Part shown: positions 36,723 to 44,821 of the stretch, in pieces
Layout: every line of letters starts with the position of its first letter
Position numbering within the stretch: position 1 is the stretch's first letter
Origin: Planctomycetota bacterium
GTDB taxonomy: Bacteria > Planctomycetota > Phycisphaerae > SM23-33
Reading direction: 5' to 3'
Assembly: GCA_009908915.1 (NCBI GenBank)
Contig: JAAAOJ010000038.1
Location: 1 to 62,441, forward strand
DNA: 62,441 nucleotides
Notes under the pieces: generated by a model
The model's database searches: none
What the model saw: the letters and a program-made list of their open reading frames with translations, nothing else
What the model was told of the DNA's origin: nothing
Program-made: the position numbers and the translations under genes

Positions 36723-37283
36723 TCAGGCGTCGCTGCTGTACTCGCCGGCGGCAACGGCTCCGGCGGGCAGCGGTTCCATGATGTCAGGCCCGCTGACCAG
36801 CAGCTCGCGCAGCCCATCGATCCACTGCTGGAAATGCTCCCAGTGCGGATTCTGGTGAGCGGCTTCCATCGTCTGCTCGTACGGCCGGTCCGACTCCAAG
36901 AGCCTCACGGCAAATCGGCCGTGTCGCCACGTACCGATGCTCCGCATGCCGAGGTCCTGCTCCAGAGCGTCCAGCCAGGCCGGCACGGTGGAGATATACT
37001 CGTCGAAAGCCTCTTGCCTGCCCTCGGTGATCTCGAAGCTTACCAGCGCCCGATACCGAGCCGCGTGACGGACGGCCGCGCGGTTGTCCAGCGGCAGAAT
37101 TTCCTTGGCCTTGAGTCCCTGGTCGCCACGGAACTGCTTGTAGGAGACGCGCTGGTCTTCGGCAAGGGCCTTGAACCCTTCCATCTGGATATCGCTGAAA
37201 TGGAAGAAGACGTCGCCCTCGGGACTCTCGATGAAACCGTATCCCTTCGATTTGTCGTACCACTTCACTCTGCCAACGGCCAT
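36723..37283 (-). CDS. Cold-shock domain fused to an unknown C-terminal domain
   Basis: 186 residues. An N-terminal cold-shock (OB) domain, residues 1-65, carries RNP1 KGYGFIE and RNP2 VFFHFS. It is followed by a ~115-residue domain: RYRALVSFEITEGRQEAFDE, WLDALEQDLGMRSIGTW, RFAVRLLE, then WEHFQQWIDGLREL. The second domain reads like a dimeric alpha-beta barrel (antibiotic-monooxygenase/NIPSNAP-like) module. This fusion is unusual, since CSD proteins are normally ~70 residues. The ATG at 37283 is preceded by AAGGGG. Confidence 0.7.
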   Translation of the reverse strand: MAVGRVKWYDKSKGYGFIESPEGDVFFHFSDIQMEGFKALAEDQRVSYKQFRGDQGLKAKEILPLDNRAAVRHAARYRALVSFEITEGRQEAFDEYISTVPAWLDALEQDLGMRSIGTWRHGRFAVRLLESDRPYEQTMEAAHQNPHWEHFQQWIDGLRELLVSGPDIMEPLPAGAVAAGEYSSDA

Positions 37284-37470
37284 AAAAGACCCCTTCCGCA
37301 TACAGCGGACATCACAGTATAAGGGTCGTCAGGATCAACCCGGATTGACCCGGCGTCCTCAGGCTTCCTGCCAGACGTGTTTCGCTTTTTATTCGTTTTT
37401 TATTATAGAGGCATGCCTCACGTATATCCACCTATCAGTCCAATCTTTCAGGCGGAAGCAACTTCCTTTG

Positions 37471-37633
37471 GCAGTCCGTTTAGAATTGGGTCGCGCCGCG
37501 AGGCCGAGGCATTTTACCGAGCATCAAGGCGCAGAAACGCAGGCGAATAAGTGCATTCATCGAGTTGTTGCGACGATGACGCGCAGGCAAAAGGGCCTGC
37601 CGAAGCAGCGATAGCTTCTAAACGGGGTGCTAG
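37471..37633 (+). mobile_element. Family-1 MITE-like element, long form (copy C)
   Basis: Starts GCAGTCCGTTTAGAATTGGG and ends CTTCTAAACGGGGTGCTAG. It contains CCGAGCATCAAGG and CGACGATGACGCGCAGGC. It is followed without a gap by a short-form copy. Both lie in the 500-bp space between the cold-shock gene and the ferredoxin gene, which are divergent. Confidence 0.8.
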
Positions 37634-37697
37634 CCGTTCGTTTGGAAATGGATCGCGTCACGAGGTCGAGGCATGTCGGTGTAGACGGGCTGATAGC
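37630..37697 (+). mobile_element. Family-1 MITE-like element, short form
   Basis: GCTAGCCGTTCGTTTGGAAATGG...GACGGGCTGATAGC: inverted ends without the ~90-bp internal segment found in long forms. Directly abuts copy C, sharing its CTAG. Confidence 0.65.
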
Positions 37698-37786
37698 CAT
37701 CTCAAAGCGAAAAGCGGCCTGACGGAGGGCGGCCGGAACGGCTACAATGCCCCGGACGGTTTGGCCACACTGTGGAGATGTCTGTC

Positions 37787-38530
37787 ATGATCGTTTACTT
37801 GCATTGCAGCGACCTGCCCGGCTGGCCCGCCGAGGCCGGCGAGGAACTGGCCGCCGGTCTGCTGGCATCCGGTCGGCCGGTCCGGTTGTGCGGCTCCCTC
37901 GCCCGCCTGGCCGCCGCCGGCGACCCGACGCTGGCCGACATGGTAGCCGAGCCCGAGCGGCACATCGTCAGTCCGTTCTTCCCGCGCGCGGTGCGATGGC
38001 TGTTTCATGCCGGGGGCGCCAAGCTACCCGCCGAGACACCATGCACCGTCACGCAAGGTCGCAACGTCGCCGACGTCCTGGACGAGGTGCTCGGCGAGGC
38101 CATCGACATCACCGACGACCATCGTCGCCAGGCGCGTCAGCAGATCGACGCTCAGGCTGCCGCCGACGAGGACTGGCAGCCGTGGTTCCCGGTCATCGAC
38201 TACGACCGCTGCACGGCCTGCGGACAGTGCGCCGCGTTCTGCCTCTTCGGGGTCTACACGCATGAGCCGGACCGCGTGCTGGTCACCCGCCCGGCCAACT
38301 GCAAGAATAACTGTCCCGCCTGTGCGCGCGTCTGCCCGGCCCAGGCGATCATCTTCCCAAGGCACAACGCCGCGCCCATCAACGCCAATGACGACGCGCC
38401 GGCCGCAGCCGACGTGCTGCCGGGCTTCGGCGACCTGCGCAATGCAGACGTGATGGAGAAGCTGCGCGCGCGGGCCGCCGCCGCCCGCAAGGCCGCCGGG
38501 GAACGACGACGCCACATGGAGGACGCATGA
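37787..38530 (+). CDS. Ferredoxin-type protein with two 4Fe-4S motifs and N-terminal domain
   Basis: 247 residues. Residues 1-135 form an uncharacterised domain (GWPAEAGEELAAGLLASGR, then DDHRRQARQQIDAQAA). The ferredoxin part has CTACGQCAAFC (Cys142,145,148,152) and CKNNCPACARVC (Cys172,176,179,183), consistent with two clusters. A charged C-terminal helix ends the protein. GGAG nine bases upstream of 37787 sets the start. Its stop overlaps the radical-SAM start by four bases (ATGA), so the two are co-translated and likely form a redox pair. Confidence 0.75.
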   Translation: MIVYLHCSDLPGWPAEAGEELAAGLLASGRPVRLCGSLARLAAAGDPTLADMVAEPERHIVSPFFPRAVRWLFHAGGAKLPAETPCTVTQGRNVADVLDEVLGEAIDITDDHRRQARQQIDAQAAADEDWQPWFPVIDYDRCTACGQCAAFCLFGVYTHEPDRVLVTRPANCKNNCPACARVCPAQAIIFPRHNAAPINANDDAPAAADVLPGFGDLRNADVMEKLRARAAAARKAAGERRRHMEDA

Positions 38531-39720
38531 TCCTGCCGCAACTGGCATGGCGGTTCCTGCGACACGTCGATCCGCGTTGCCTGGCGACCTTCGCGGGGCG
38601 GTTCGGCCTGGGCGGGCTGCGGGCCATCTACGCATTCCAGCGGCGGCGCCGGCGCGGCGCGGTCTTCCCCTCGTTCCTGTTCATCTCACTGACCAGCCGC
38701 TGCAACCTGTGCTGCCAGGGCTGCTGGGTCGTGGGCGCCGAGCCGCCGGCCGATCTGAGCATCGCCGACCTCGATCGCCTGATCGCCGCCGGCAAGGCCC
38801 ACGGCAGCCGGTTCTTCGGGCTGCTGGGCGGTGAGCCGACGCTCCACCCGCACCTGTACGACATCCTCGCCCGCCATCGTGACTGCTACTTCCAGTTGTT
38901 CAGCAACGGCCTGCTGCTCGACCGCCCGGCCGCGAGGCGGCTCAAGCGGCTGGGCAACGTCTCGCCGGTCATCAGTATCGAGGGCGACCCGTCGGTGAGC
39001 GACACGCGCCGAGGCGGCTGGGACGTTCATGCCCGCAGCTTTGCCGGCGTGGAGGCATGCGTCGCCGAAGGGCTGATGACGGGCGTGGCGGGCAGTCTCT
39101 GCAAGAGCAACCTCGACGAACTGCTCACGGAGCATTACCTCGATTCTCTGATCGATCGCGGCGTACTCTACGCGTGGTACTACATCTATCGCCCGAGCGG
39201 GCCCGAGCCGCACCCCGAGCTGGCCCTCAGCTACGAGGAGATCCGCCGGACACGCCGGTTCATTGTTGAACAGCGCTGCCGCAAGCCGATCATGATTGTC
39301 GACAGCTACTGGGACCACCGGGGCCGGGCGCTGTGCCCCGCCGCCGTCGGCGTCAGCCATCACGTCAACCCGGCCGGCTACGTCGAGCCGTGCCCGCCCA
39401 TCCAGTTCGCCGCGGAGAATATCCGTGACGACGACATCGGCCGGTTGGTCGTCGATTCGGGCTTCCTGGCCGGCTTCCGCGAGCTTGCCGCCACCACCAC
39501 GCGCGGCTGCATCCTCATGGACGACCCTGCCGCCCTGGCCGACTTCGTCACGCGCACCATCGCGACCGACACGTCGGGCCGCAGCGTCGGGACCGCGGAA
39601 CTACTGGCGATGCAACCACATCCCTCGCACCACCAGCCGGGGGACGAAATCGCCGAGAAGCACTGGGCCTACCGCTTCGCCAAGAAACACTGGTTCTTCG
39701 GCTTCGGGGCGTACGGATAG
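38527..39720 (+). CDS. Radical SAM protein paired with a ferredoxin
   Basis: 397 residues. The SAM-binding CX3CX2C is SRCNLCCQGCW (Cys59, 63, 66), with the second GE-type motif LGGEPTLHPHLYDIL. An N-terminal extension of ~45 residues is basic (FQRRRRR) and may anchor to the membrane. The C-terminal half has further cysteines (ALCPAAVG, EPCPPIQFA, RGCILMDD) suggesting a SPASM/Twitch-like auxiliary cluster. Ends in KKHWFFGFGAYG. Substrate unknown; likely electron donor is the upstream ferredoxin. I do not recognise a specific named family. Confidence 0.8.
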   Translation: MILPQLAWRFLRHVDPRCLATFAGRFGLGGLRAIYAFQRRRRRGAVFPSFLFISLTSRCNLCCQGCWVVGAEPPADLSIADLDRLIAAGKAHGSRFFGLLGGEPTLHPHLYDILARHRDCYFQLFSNGLLLDRPAARRLKRLGNVSPVISIEGDPSVSDTRRGGWDVHARSFAGVEACVAEGLMTGVAGSLCKSNLDELLTEHYLDSLIDRGVLYAWYYIYRPSGPEPHPELALSYEEIRRTRRFIVEQRCRKPIMIVDSYWDHRGRALCPAAVGVSHHVNPAGYVEPCPPIQFAAENIRDDDIGRLVVDSGFLAGFRELAATTTRGCILMDDPAALADFVTRTIATDTSGRSVGTAELLAMQPHPSHHQPGDEIAEKHWAYRFAKKHWFFGFGAYG

Positions 39721-39774
39721 TCGAATGCAGGTCGAGCCCTCGCGACCGGTACGGCGTGACGCTACAATGCGCGC

Positions 39775-40656
39775 ATGGCTGCGAGCATCAGCGACATTCT
39801 CATCTCCCGCACGAGCGGGCAGTTGATCGTCATGGGCGTGCTGAACGTCACGCCGGACAGCTTCTCCGACGGTGGCGAATTCCTCGCGCCCGCCGACGCG
39901 GTGGCCCGGGCCCGGTCGATGATCGCCGCCGGGGCCGACATCGTCGACGTCGGGGCCGAGAGCACCCGCCCGGGCAGCCGACGCGTGGACGCTGCGGACC
40001 AGATCGATCGGCTGCGGGAGATACTCCTGCCCCTCTGCCAGACCGCTCGAACCGCCGGCGCGCATGTAAGCATCGACACGACGCGGGCCGCCGTCGCCGA
40101 GTTCGCACTCCAGGCCGGGGCGGCGATTGTCAATGACGTCTCCGCGGGGCGGGACGACCCGGCCATTCTGGGCCTCGCCGCCGAGGCAGGCGCGCCGCTG
40201 GTGCTGATGCACATGCTGGGCGAGCCGACGACCATGCAGGCCAAGCCGACGTACAACGACGTCGTCGCCGACGTGCGGGACTTCCTGGCCGAGCGGCTGG
40301 CCGCCGCCGAAGCCGCCGGCGTGCCGCGCGAGCGATGCATCGTCGACCCGGGCATTGGCTTCGGCAAGACACTGCCGCACAACCTGGCGTTGATGGCCAA
40401 TCTGGATCAACTCGCCACCCCGCCGACGCCGATCCTGCTGGGCCCCAGTCGCAAGCGGTGTATCGGCGAGATTGTCGCCACGGCAACCGGCGGCGACGCA
40501 CCACCCCCGCAGGAACGTCTCGGCGGAACACTGGCAGCCTGCCTGGCCGGGCGACGCGCCGGCGCGACGATTGTCCGCGTGCATGACGTCGGGCCGCTCG
40601 TTCAGGCGATGGCTGTCGATTCACGCATCGCGGCCGCCCGTCGGCCGGACGCGTGA
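39775..40656 (+). CDS. folP: Dihydropteroate synthase FolP
   Basis: Condenses 6-hydroxymethyl-7,8-dihydropterin diphosphate with p-aminobenzoate in folate synthesis. 293 residues. Signatures MGVLNVTPDSFSDGG, DIVDVGAESTRPGS, SIDTT, VNDVSAG, LMHMLGEPTTMQ, DPGIGFGKT, GPSRKR and the final TIVRVHDVG. TIM-barrel enzyme in the cytoplasm, target of sulfonamides. Convergent with the pterin dehydratase gene, whose stop is 4 bp away. Confidence 0.96.
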   Translation: MAASISDILISRTSGQLIVMGVLNVTPDSFSDGGEFLAPADAVARARSMIAAGADIVDVGAESTRPGSRRVDAADQIDRLREILLPLCQTARTAGAHVSIDTTRAAVAEFALQAGAAIVNDVSAGRDDPAILGLAAEAGAPLVLMHMLGEPTTMQAKPTYNDVVADVRDFLAERLAAAEAAGVPRERCIVDPGIGFGKTLPHNLALMANLDQLATPPTPILLGPSRKRCIGEIVATATGGDAPPPQERLGGTLAACLAGRRAGATIVRVHDVGPLVQAMAVDSRIAAARRPDA

Positions 40657-40660
40657 CGTC

Positions 40661-40993
40661 TCAGGCCAGTGCGTCGATCTTGGCGGCCATCACGAAGTCG
40701 GCCTCGCTGAGCCCGTCGACCTTGTGCGTGTAGAGTTTGACCTGCGCCTGCCCCCAGGTGAAACAGATATTGGGATGATGCCCTTGGTTGTCGGCCAGTT
40801 CGCCGACGCGGTTGACGAAGGCGAGGGCCTGCTTGAAATTATCGAACTCGAACTCGCGGACGATGTGGTGATCGTCGACGACGTGCCACTGATCGACCGC
40901 CTCGGCGTAGTCCTGGAGGGTCTCGCCCTTCAGGGGTTCACCGCCCTGCTCGCAGGGGATGCATGTCTTGTCGCGCAACTCGGTTGCCTGCAT
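40661..40993 (-). CDS. Pterin-4a-carbinolamine dehydratase (PCD/PhhB)
   Basis: 110 residues. MQATELRDKTC starts the N-terminal strand. The family core has WHVVDDHHIVREFEFDNF, ALAFVNRVGELADNQGHHPN with the catalytic histidines, and VKLYTHKVDGLSEADFVMAA. Dehydrates 4a-hydroxytetrahydropterin. In bacteria without phenylalanine hydroxylase its role may be in folate or molybdopterin chemistry. Start fixed by GGAGG eight bases before the ATG at 40993. Confidence 0.92.
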   Translation of the reverse strand: MQATELRDKTCIPCEQGGEPLKGETLQDYAEAVDQWHVVDDHHIVREFEFDNFKQALAFVNRVGELADNQGHHPNICFTWGQAQVKLYTHKVDGLSEADFVMAAKIDALA

Positions 40994-41071
40994 GATCAAG
41001 GCCTCCTCGTGATGTTCTTGGCTTACTCAGTCCATTATAGCGCTGCAGCAAGCCGGATGCGGAAGCATCGC

Positions 41072-41203
41072 TCATGTGCGATTCGTGGAGCGCGAACCGC
41101 GACGGGAAAGACGCCGAGTCAGGCGGCCAAGCCAGCCTGCGCGATAGTGGAAGACGGCGATGGTGGCCAGAGCGTAGGCGAGGTTCAGTGCAACGATGGT
41201 CAT
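41072..41203 (-). CDS. Possible 43-residue membrane peptide
   Basis: ATG at 41203 opens a frame with a hydrophobic helix (MTIVALNLAYALATIAVFHY) and a basic tail rich in arginine. There is no Shine-Dalgarno and no family match. It is in the 300-bp gap between pterin dehydratase and the membrane protein at 41297. Treat as a speculative small protein. The rest of the gap shows nothing I recognise. Confidence 0.25.
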   Translation of the reverse strand: MTIVALNLAYALATIAVFHYRAGWLGRLTRRLSRRGSRSTNRT

Positions 41204-41296
41204 GGAGGAACCATAACGGCCGCGTGTAACGACCGCCCGCAGATTGCGCAAAGGCTGCGCGAAAAGCCTAAGCGACGGGCTGCTGGGGGGCGGTGG

Positions 41297-41521
41297 TCAG
41301 GCAAAGATCAGTTGGATGAGCCAGAGCACGACGGCCAGGCCGCAGAGCCCGCCGGCGATGTAGGCCATCATGATACCGACGCTCCGGGGCAACCGGCGGA
41401 TATCCTGGATGCGGACAGTCTTATAGACGACCGCGACGCAGAGGCACAGCGGGAGGATCAGCCAGAGCACCAGCCAGGACGGCATGATGATGGGATGGGT
41501 GAACAGCGCGGCCAACGTCAT
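41297..41521 (-). CDS. Small two-helix membrane protein
   Basis: 74 residues with two transmembrane helices (SWLVLWLILPLCLCVAVV and a C-terminal one, IMMAYIAGGLCGLAVVLW). A short polar loop (RIQDIRRLPRSVG) separates them. Overlaps the upstream gene's stop by four bases (ATGA), so it is translated together with it. No family assignment. Confidence 0.65.
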   Translation of the reverse strand: MTLAALFTHPIIMPSWLVLWLILPLCLCVAVVYKTVRIQDIRRLPRSVGIMMAYIAGGLCGLAVVLWLIQLIFA

Positions 41522-42156
41522 GCATCCGCTCCCTCGCCGGCGTCGGCGCCGTCGGTGTCCGATTCGTCGGTCTCATCGCGGGCCGGCTCGCCCCGCACGC
41601 CCATGAGAGCGAGCATCATGGCATCAAAGATACATAACAAGTTCATCAGGCCGGCCACGCCCGTATACGCGCGTGCCACACCCGCCGTCGGATGCGCCAG
41701 GGCAATGCCGCCCCGCATCTGCTGCAGCTCCAGGTCGACGAGCATCCGAAGTTTGTCGGGGCGCCCGCCGGGAGCCGGGGTGATCTCCAGCGGCGGCAGC
41801 TCGCCGTGGCGCCCCTGCTGGTAAGTGGCCTGGCGGTCACGGAGCATGTCCTGGATGTCTTCGTCGCGGGCGAGTTCCTGGTAAATACGATCCTGCCGCG
41901 CCCAGCTGACCGCGCCGTTGGCGCCGGTCATCTGCTGGGCGAGGAACCACCACGATTCGTAGCGGCTGTCGACGGTCATCACGCCCCCCATGGCCACACC
42001 GGACCAGAACGTGGCGGTGATGGTCACAAAGAGGATCGCGCCGCGAACTCGGCGACCGAGGTAAACGTGCCCCGCCCCCGGCAGCAGCCAGGCCAGTGCC
42101 GTTGCGATCAGCGCGATCAGCCAGTTGGGTTTACGTTGCGTGGGATGCGACGCCAT
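41518..42156 (-). CDS. Membrane protein (DUF6677-like)
   Basis: 212 residues from the ATG at 42156, chosen for AGGAAG upstream. N-terminal region NWLIALIATALAWLLPGAGH with YLGR-type segment forms one membrane hairpin. A second pair of helices lies near VTITATFWSGVAMGGV and GLMNLLCIFDAMMLALMGV. The central region is soluble; the tail is Asp/Glu-rich (ETDESDTDGADAGEG). It resembles planctomycete DUF6677-type proteins as I remember them; this assignment is tentative. Confidence 0.6.
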   Translation of the reverse strand: MASHPTQRKPNWLIALIATALAWLLPGAGHVYLGRRVRGAILFVTITATFWSGVAMGGVMTVDSRYESWWFLAQQMTGANGAVSWARQDRIYQELARDEDIQDMLRDRQATYQQGRHGELPPLEITPAPGGRPDKLRMLVDLELQQMRGGIALAHPTAGVARAYTGVAGLMNLLCIFDAMMLALMGVRGEPARDETDESDTDGADAGEGADA

Positions 42157-42197
42157 GCGGTTCTTCCTGTCCATGCACGGTAGGCCGACAGGATACG

Positions 42198-43316
42198 CTA
42201 TTCGCGTTCGACCAGCAAGAGCGTTACGTCATCCTCGCAGTCGAGGGCTTCGAGGCGGTCGCTGAGGCCCATGATAAGCTCCTGCCGCGACAGTTCGCCC
42301 AGCGGTCCGAGCAGGTCCAGCAGCGACTGCAGGTTGGTCGCGCCTTTGCCACAGACGGCGTCTTCCAGGCCGTCGCTGTAGAGGATCATCCGCTGCCCCC
42401 TTTCCAGCTCGGCGTGGTGTGACTCGTACGTCGCGTCGTCCATTACACCTAGCAGCGGTCCGGGCAGTTCGATGCGGTCGGTCTCGCCGGAGGCATCGCG
42501 AACGATAGGGGCCGGATGGCCGGCGCGGCTGATGGTCATCCGGCCGGTCTGGCAGTTGAGAATCGCATAGATGGCGGTGCAGAATTCGCACATGCTCAGC
42601 CGCTGGCTGCAGAGGTCGGCGTTGAGAGCGGCGAGTGTTTCGTGCGGCGGAATCAGCTCGTAACTGTGCCCGCTGATGCGTTTGGTCTGCATGGCCTCCT
42701 TGATGAACATCGTCAGCAGCGCCGCCGGCATGCCATGGCCGACCGCGTCGGCAACGTAAAAGCCGATGTGCTGCTCATCGAGGCGGGCGACGTCGTAGAT
42801 ATCGCCGCTGACCCAGCTGGCCGGGCGATAGAGCACGGCAAATCGCACATCTCCGAGGGCAGGCAGCCGACGTGGCAGGAAGTCCTGCTGTAGTTTGCTG
42901 GCGATGCGCATTTCCTCGTCGAGTTCGTCGGCGGAGTGCGTCGCACGGCTGGCATCGGCGTGAAGTCCCCGCAGGACCGGGGCCAGGCTGATCGCCGAAT
43001 GCAGCATGCCCGCGAGCTGCTCGCTGCTGACGTCAGCCGCGGCTCGGATAAGTTGTGGCCCAACGTGGTCGTTGGTCGCGCCGAGTAGGATCGTCACCAG
43101 TCCGGCGCTGCGGGCGACACGGAGCACTTCCGGGAGCGTCTCGCACTGGCCGTCGACCACCGCCGCAACCGGCCGGGCCAGAACCTTCTCGGTCAGGTCG
43201 CTCGGCGTCAGGCCGCGCAGCTCCCATCGGTCGGCTGCTGCGTCGCGAACGTTCGGCGGCGAGGGCTGGGCGGATATCCATACGATGGAGTCGGTTGTCT
43301 CGGTACTGTCGGTCAT
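42198..43316 (-). CDS. SpoIIE/RsbU-type PP2C serine phosphatase
   Basis: 372 residues. An N-terminal region of ~130 residues resembles a receiver or REC-like fold without a clear phospho-Asp (VVDGQCETLPEVLRVARSAG). A helical linker (EMRIASKLQQDFLPRRLP) precedes the PP2C core with SGDIYDVARLDE, VADAVGHGMPAALLTM, ISRAGHPAPIV, LGVMDDATYES and MILYSDGLEDA. The metal-site Asp residues are present (GDIYD, ADAVGHG). Typically acts on anti-anti-sigma partners (STAS proteins), none of which is adjacent. Confidence 0.87.
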   Translation of the reverse strand: MTDSTETTDSIVWISAQPSPPNVRDAAADRWELRGLTPSDLTEKVLARPVAAVVDGQCETLPEVLRVARSAGLVTILLGATNDHVGPQLIRAAADVSSEQLAGMLHSAISLAPVLRGLHADASRATHSADELDEEMRIASKLQQDFLPRRLPALGDVRFAVLYRPASWVSGDIYDVARLDEQHIGFYVADAVGHGMPAALLTMFIKEAMQTKRISGHSYELIPPHETLAALNADLCSQRLSMCEFCTAIYAILNCQTGRMTISRAGHPAPIVRDASGETDRIELPGPLLGVMDDATYESHHAELERGQRMILYSDGLEDAVCGKGATNLQSLLDLLGPLGELSRQELIMGLSDRLEALDCEDDVTLLLVERE

Positions 43317-43426
43317 GGTGTCTCGTGGTCCGGATATTCCGCCACGAAGGCGTAGAAAATCGGAGGGTTATCAGTCGTTATTGAACCTCTGTGCCTCTGA
43401 GTCTTTGTGGCTACTGGTCTTCCAGG

Positions 43427-44005
43427 TCATGAGCCGCCCTCAGCCTCGGATGGATCCGGCACGCCGATCAGATCGACCTGCTGGCCGATGCGAAGGCCGG
43501 CCGTCTTGATCGTGCCCCCCGCGACTTCCAGGGCGTACTGGGCGGGCACGTAAGAACTATAGCGCACGCGACCCACGCGATCGGCCTCGACGGACATCGC
43601 ATGCATGTTGACGATGCGGCCATTGGCGTCGAGGAACACCACATCAATCGGAATATGGCATTGGCGCATGCAGAAGTTTAGCGTCTTCTCGCGGGGAAAG
43701 ACAAAAAGCATGCCCCGGTCGGCGGGTAGCTCGCGCCGCCCCGAGAGACCGCGGTCGCGGCTGGCGTTGGTCATGGCCAGTTCGACCGTCCAGACCCGCC
43801 CGCCGATGCGCACCTCGGCCGACTTCGGATGGTCGCGCTCGCAGCCGGCCAGAATTCCCGTCAGCGCCAGGCCCGCGAATATGAAGATTCCCGCCGCGAC
43901 GCATGTATGCGCGGTGCAGCACGCGCTGCACCGCTTGAGACGGAGGTGCGGTGGATGCTCTGGGACCCACCGGGCATTCCTGCCTGAGGTTACTCGTCGC
44001 TTCAT
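43427..44005 (-). CDS. DUF192-family lipoprotein
   Basis: 192 residues from the ATG at 44005 (GGAG upstream). A long basic, Cys/His-containing start precedes a hydrophobic helix and lipobox LAGC. The DUF192 body follows with VELAMTNASRDRGLSGR, FVFPREKTLNFCMRQCHIPIDVVFLDA, and AMSVEAD. It closes with YALEVAGGTIKTAGLRIGQQV. The leader is unusually long before the hydrophobic core. DUF192 function is not established. Confidence 0.8.
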   Translation of the reverse strand: MKRRVTSGRNARWVPEHPPHLRLKRCSACCTAHTCVAAGIFIFAGLALTGILAGCERDHPKSAEVRIGGRVWTVELAMTNASRDRGLSGRRELPADRGMLFVFPREKTLNFCMRQCHIPIDVVFLDANGRIVNMHAMSVEADRVGRVRYSSYVPAQYALEVAGGTIKTAGLRIGQQVDLIGVPDPSEAEGGS

Positions 44006-44112
44006 GGACTGCTCCGAACGGCCGGTCGGCCGGGCGTCATGCCCGGGAGCCGCCTGCCGCACTCCGTTCATTTTACCGTTCGGCCGCAAAATGTCGCACG
44101 TTCCGCGACAAA

Positions 44113-44170
44113 GCAGCCTTGCCTTTGCCTCGGTCTCGCGACGCGGTTCGCGTCTAAACGGACGGCTAAC
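44113..44170 (-). mobile_element. Family-1 MITE-like element, short form (inverted)
   Basis: Read on the minus strand: GTTAGCCGTCCGTTTAGACG, then GCGTCGCGAGACCGAGGCAA and GCTGC. Matches the other short copies. It lies 40 bp upstream of the deoxynucleoside kinase start, in a divergent intergenic region. Confidence 0.6.
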
Positions 44171-44209
44171 GTCTCGCAAAGCCGTCGGCGAGACGGTAAT
44201 CTCTTGACC

Positions 44210-44821
44210 ATGGGCGCTACGCTAGTCAGTCTCATCGGACCGCCGGCCGTCGGCAAGACCACCCTCGCGGAACTGCTTGCCGAACGGCTTGCCGCCGATC
44301 TACGCTACGAGGACTTCGAGAACAACCCCTTCCTGGTCGAAAGCTTTACCGGGCAGGACGACCTGTTCCTGCCCGGCCAGTTGACATTCATGCTTAGTCG
44401 GGCCCGACAGCTCAGCGAGGCCTTCTGGCCCGAGAGCGGCTGGGTGGTCAGCGATTACGGCTACTGCCAGGATCGCATCTACGCGGCCGGCAAGCTCAGC
44501 GAACCGGACTTGGCCATCTACGACACCGTTGCCGACCGCGTCGCGCCGACCGTCGTCGACCCGGCCGTCATCATCCACCTCGACGCCGGTATCGAGACGC
44601 TGCTGGATCGCATCGGCGACCGCGGCCGCGAGTACGAGCGCGCGTTTTCGCGTGAATTCATCGAATACATGCGAGCGGCCCACCATTGCATTGAGCCGCC
44701 CGCCGGCGGCTGCATCGTGCGCATCGACGCCGACGCCACCGACCCGCGCGAGCCGGCCGCCCTGGACGCCCTCGTCGGACAGTTACGCCGGACCATCGCC
44801 GCCACGGAGACCGCACCATGA
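44210..44821 (+). CDS. Deoxynucleoside kinase-like (dNK/dCK family) protein
   Basis: 203 residues. P-loop LIGPPAVGKTTLAELLAE, the substrate/lid landmarks FENNPFLVESFTG and VVSDYGYCQDRIYAAG, and DRIGDRGREYERAFSREF are consistent with the dNK family (e.g. deoxyguanosine/deoxyadenosine kinase). Salvages deoxynucleosides. The last codons overlap panC by four bases (ATGA), so the two genes are translationally coupled despite unrelated pathways. The exact nucleoside preference cannot be read. Confidence 0.82.
   Translation: MGATLVSLIGPPAVGKTTLAELLAERLAADLRYEDFENNPFLVESFTGQDDLFLPGQLTFMLSRARQLSEAFWPESGWVVSDYGYCQDRIYAAGKLSEPDLAIYDTVADRVAPTVVDPAVIIHLDAGIETLLDRIGDRGREYERAFSREFIEYMRAAHHCIEPPAGGCIVRIDADATDPREPAALDALVGQLRRTIAATETAP

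Noticed and set aside
40472..41824. A 450-codon plus-strand frame
   Set aside because: It continues from the end of folP over the opposite-strand pterin dehydratase and DUF6677-like genes and has no family features.
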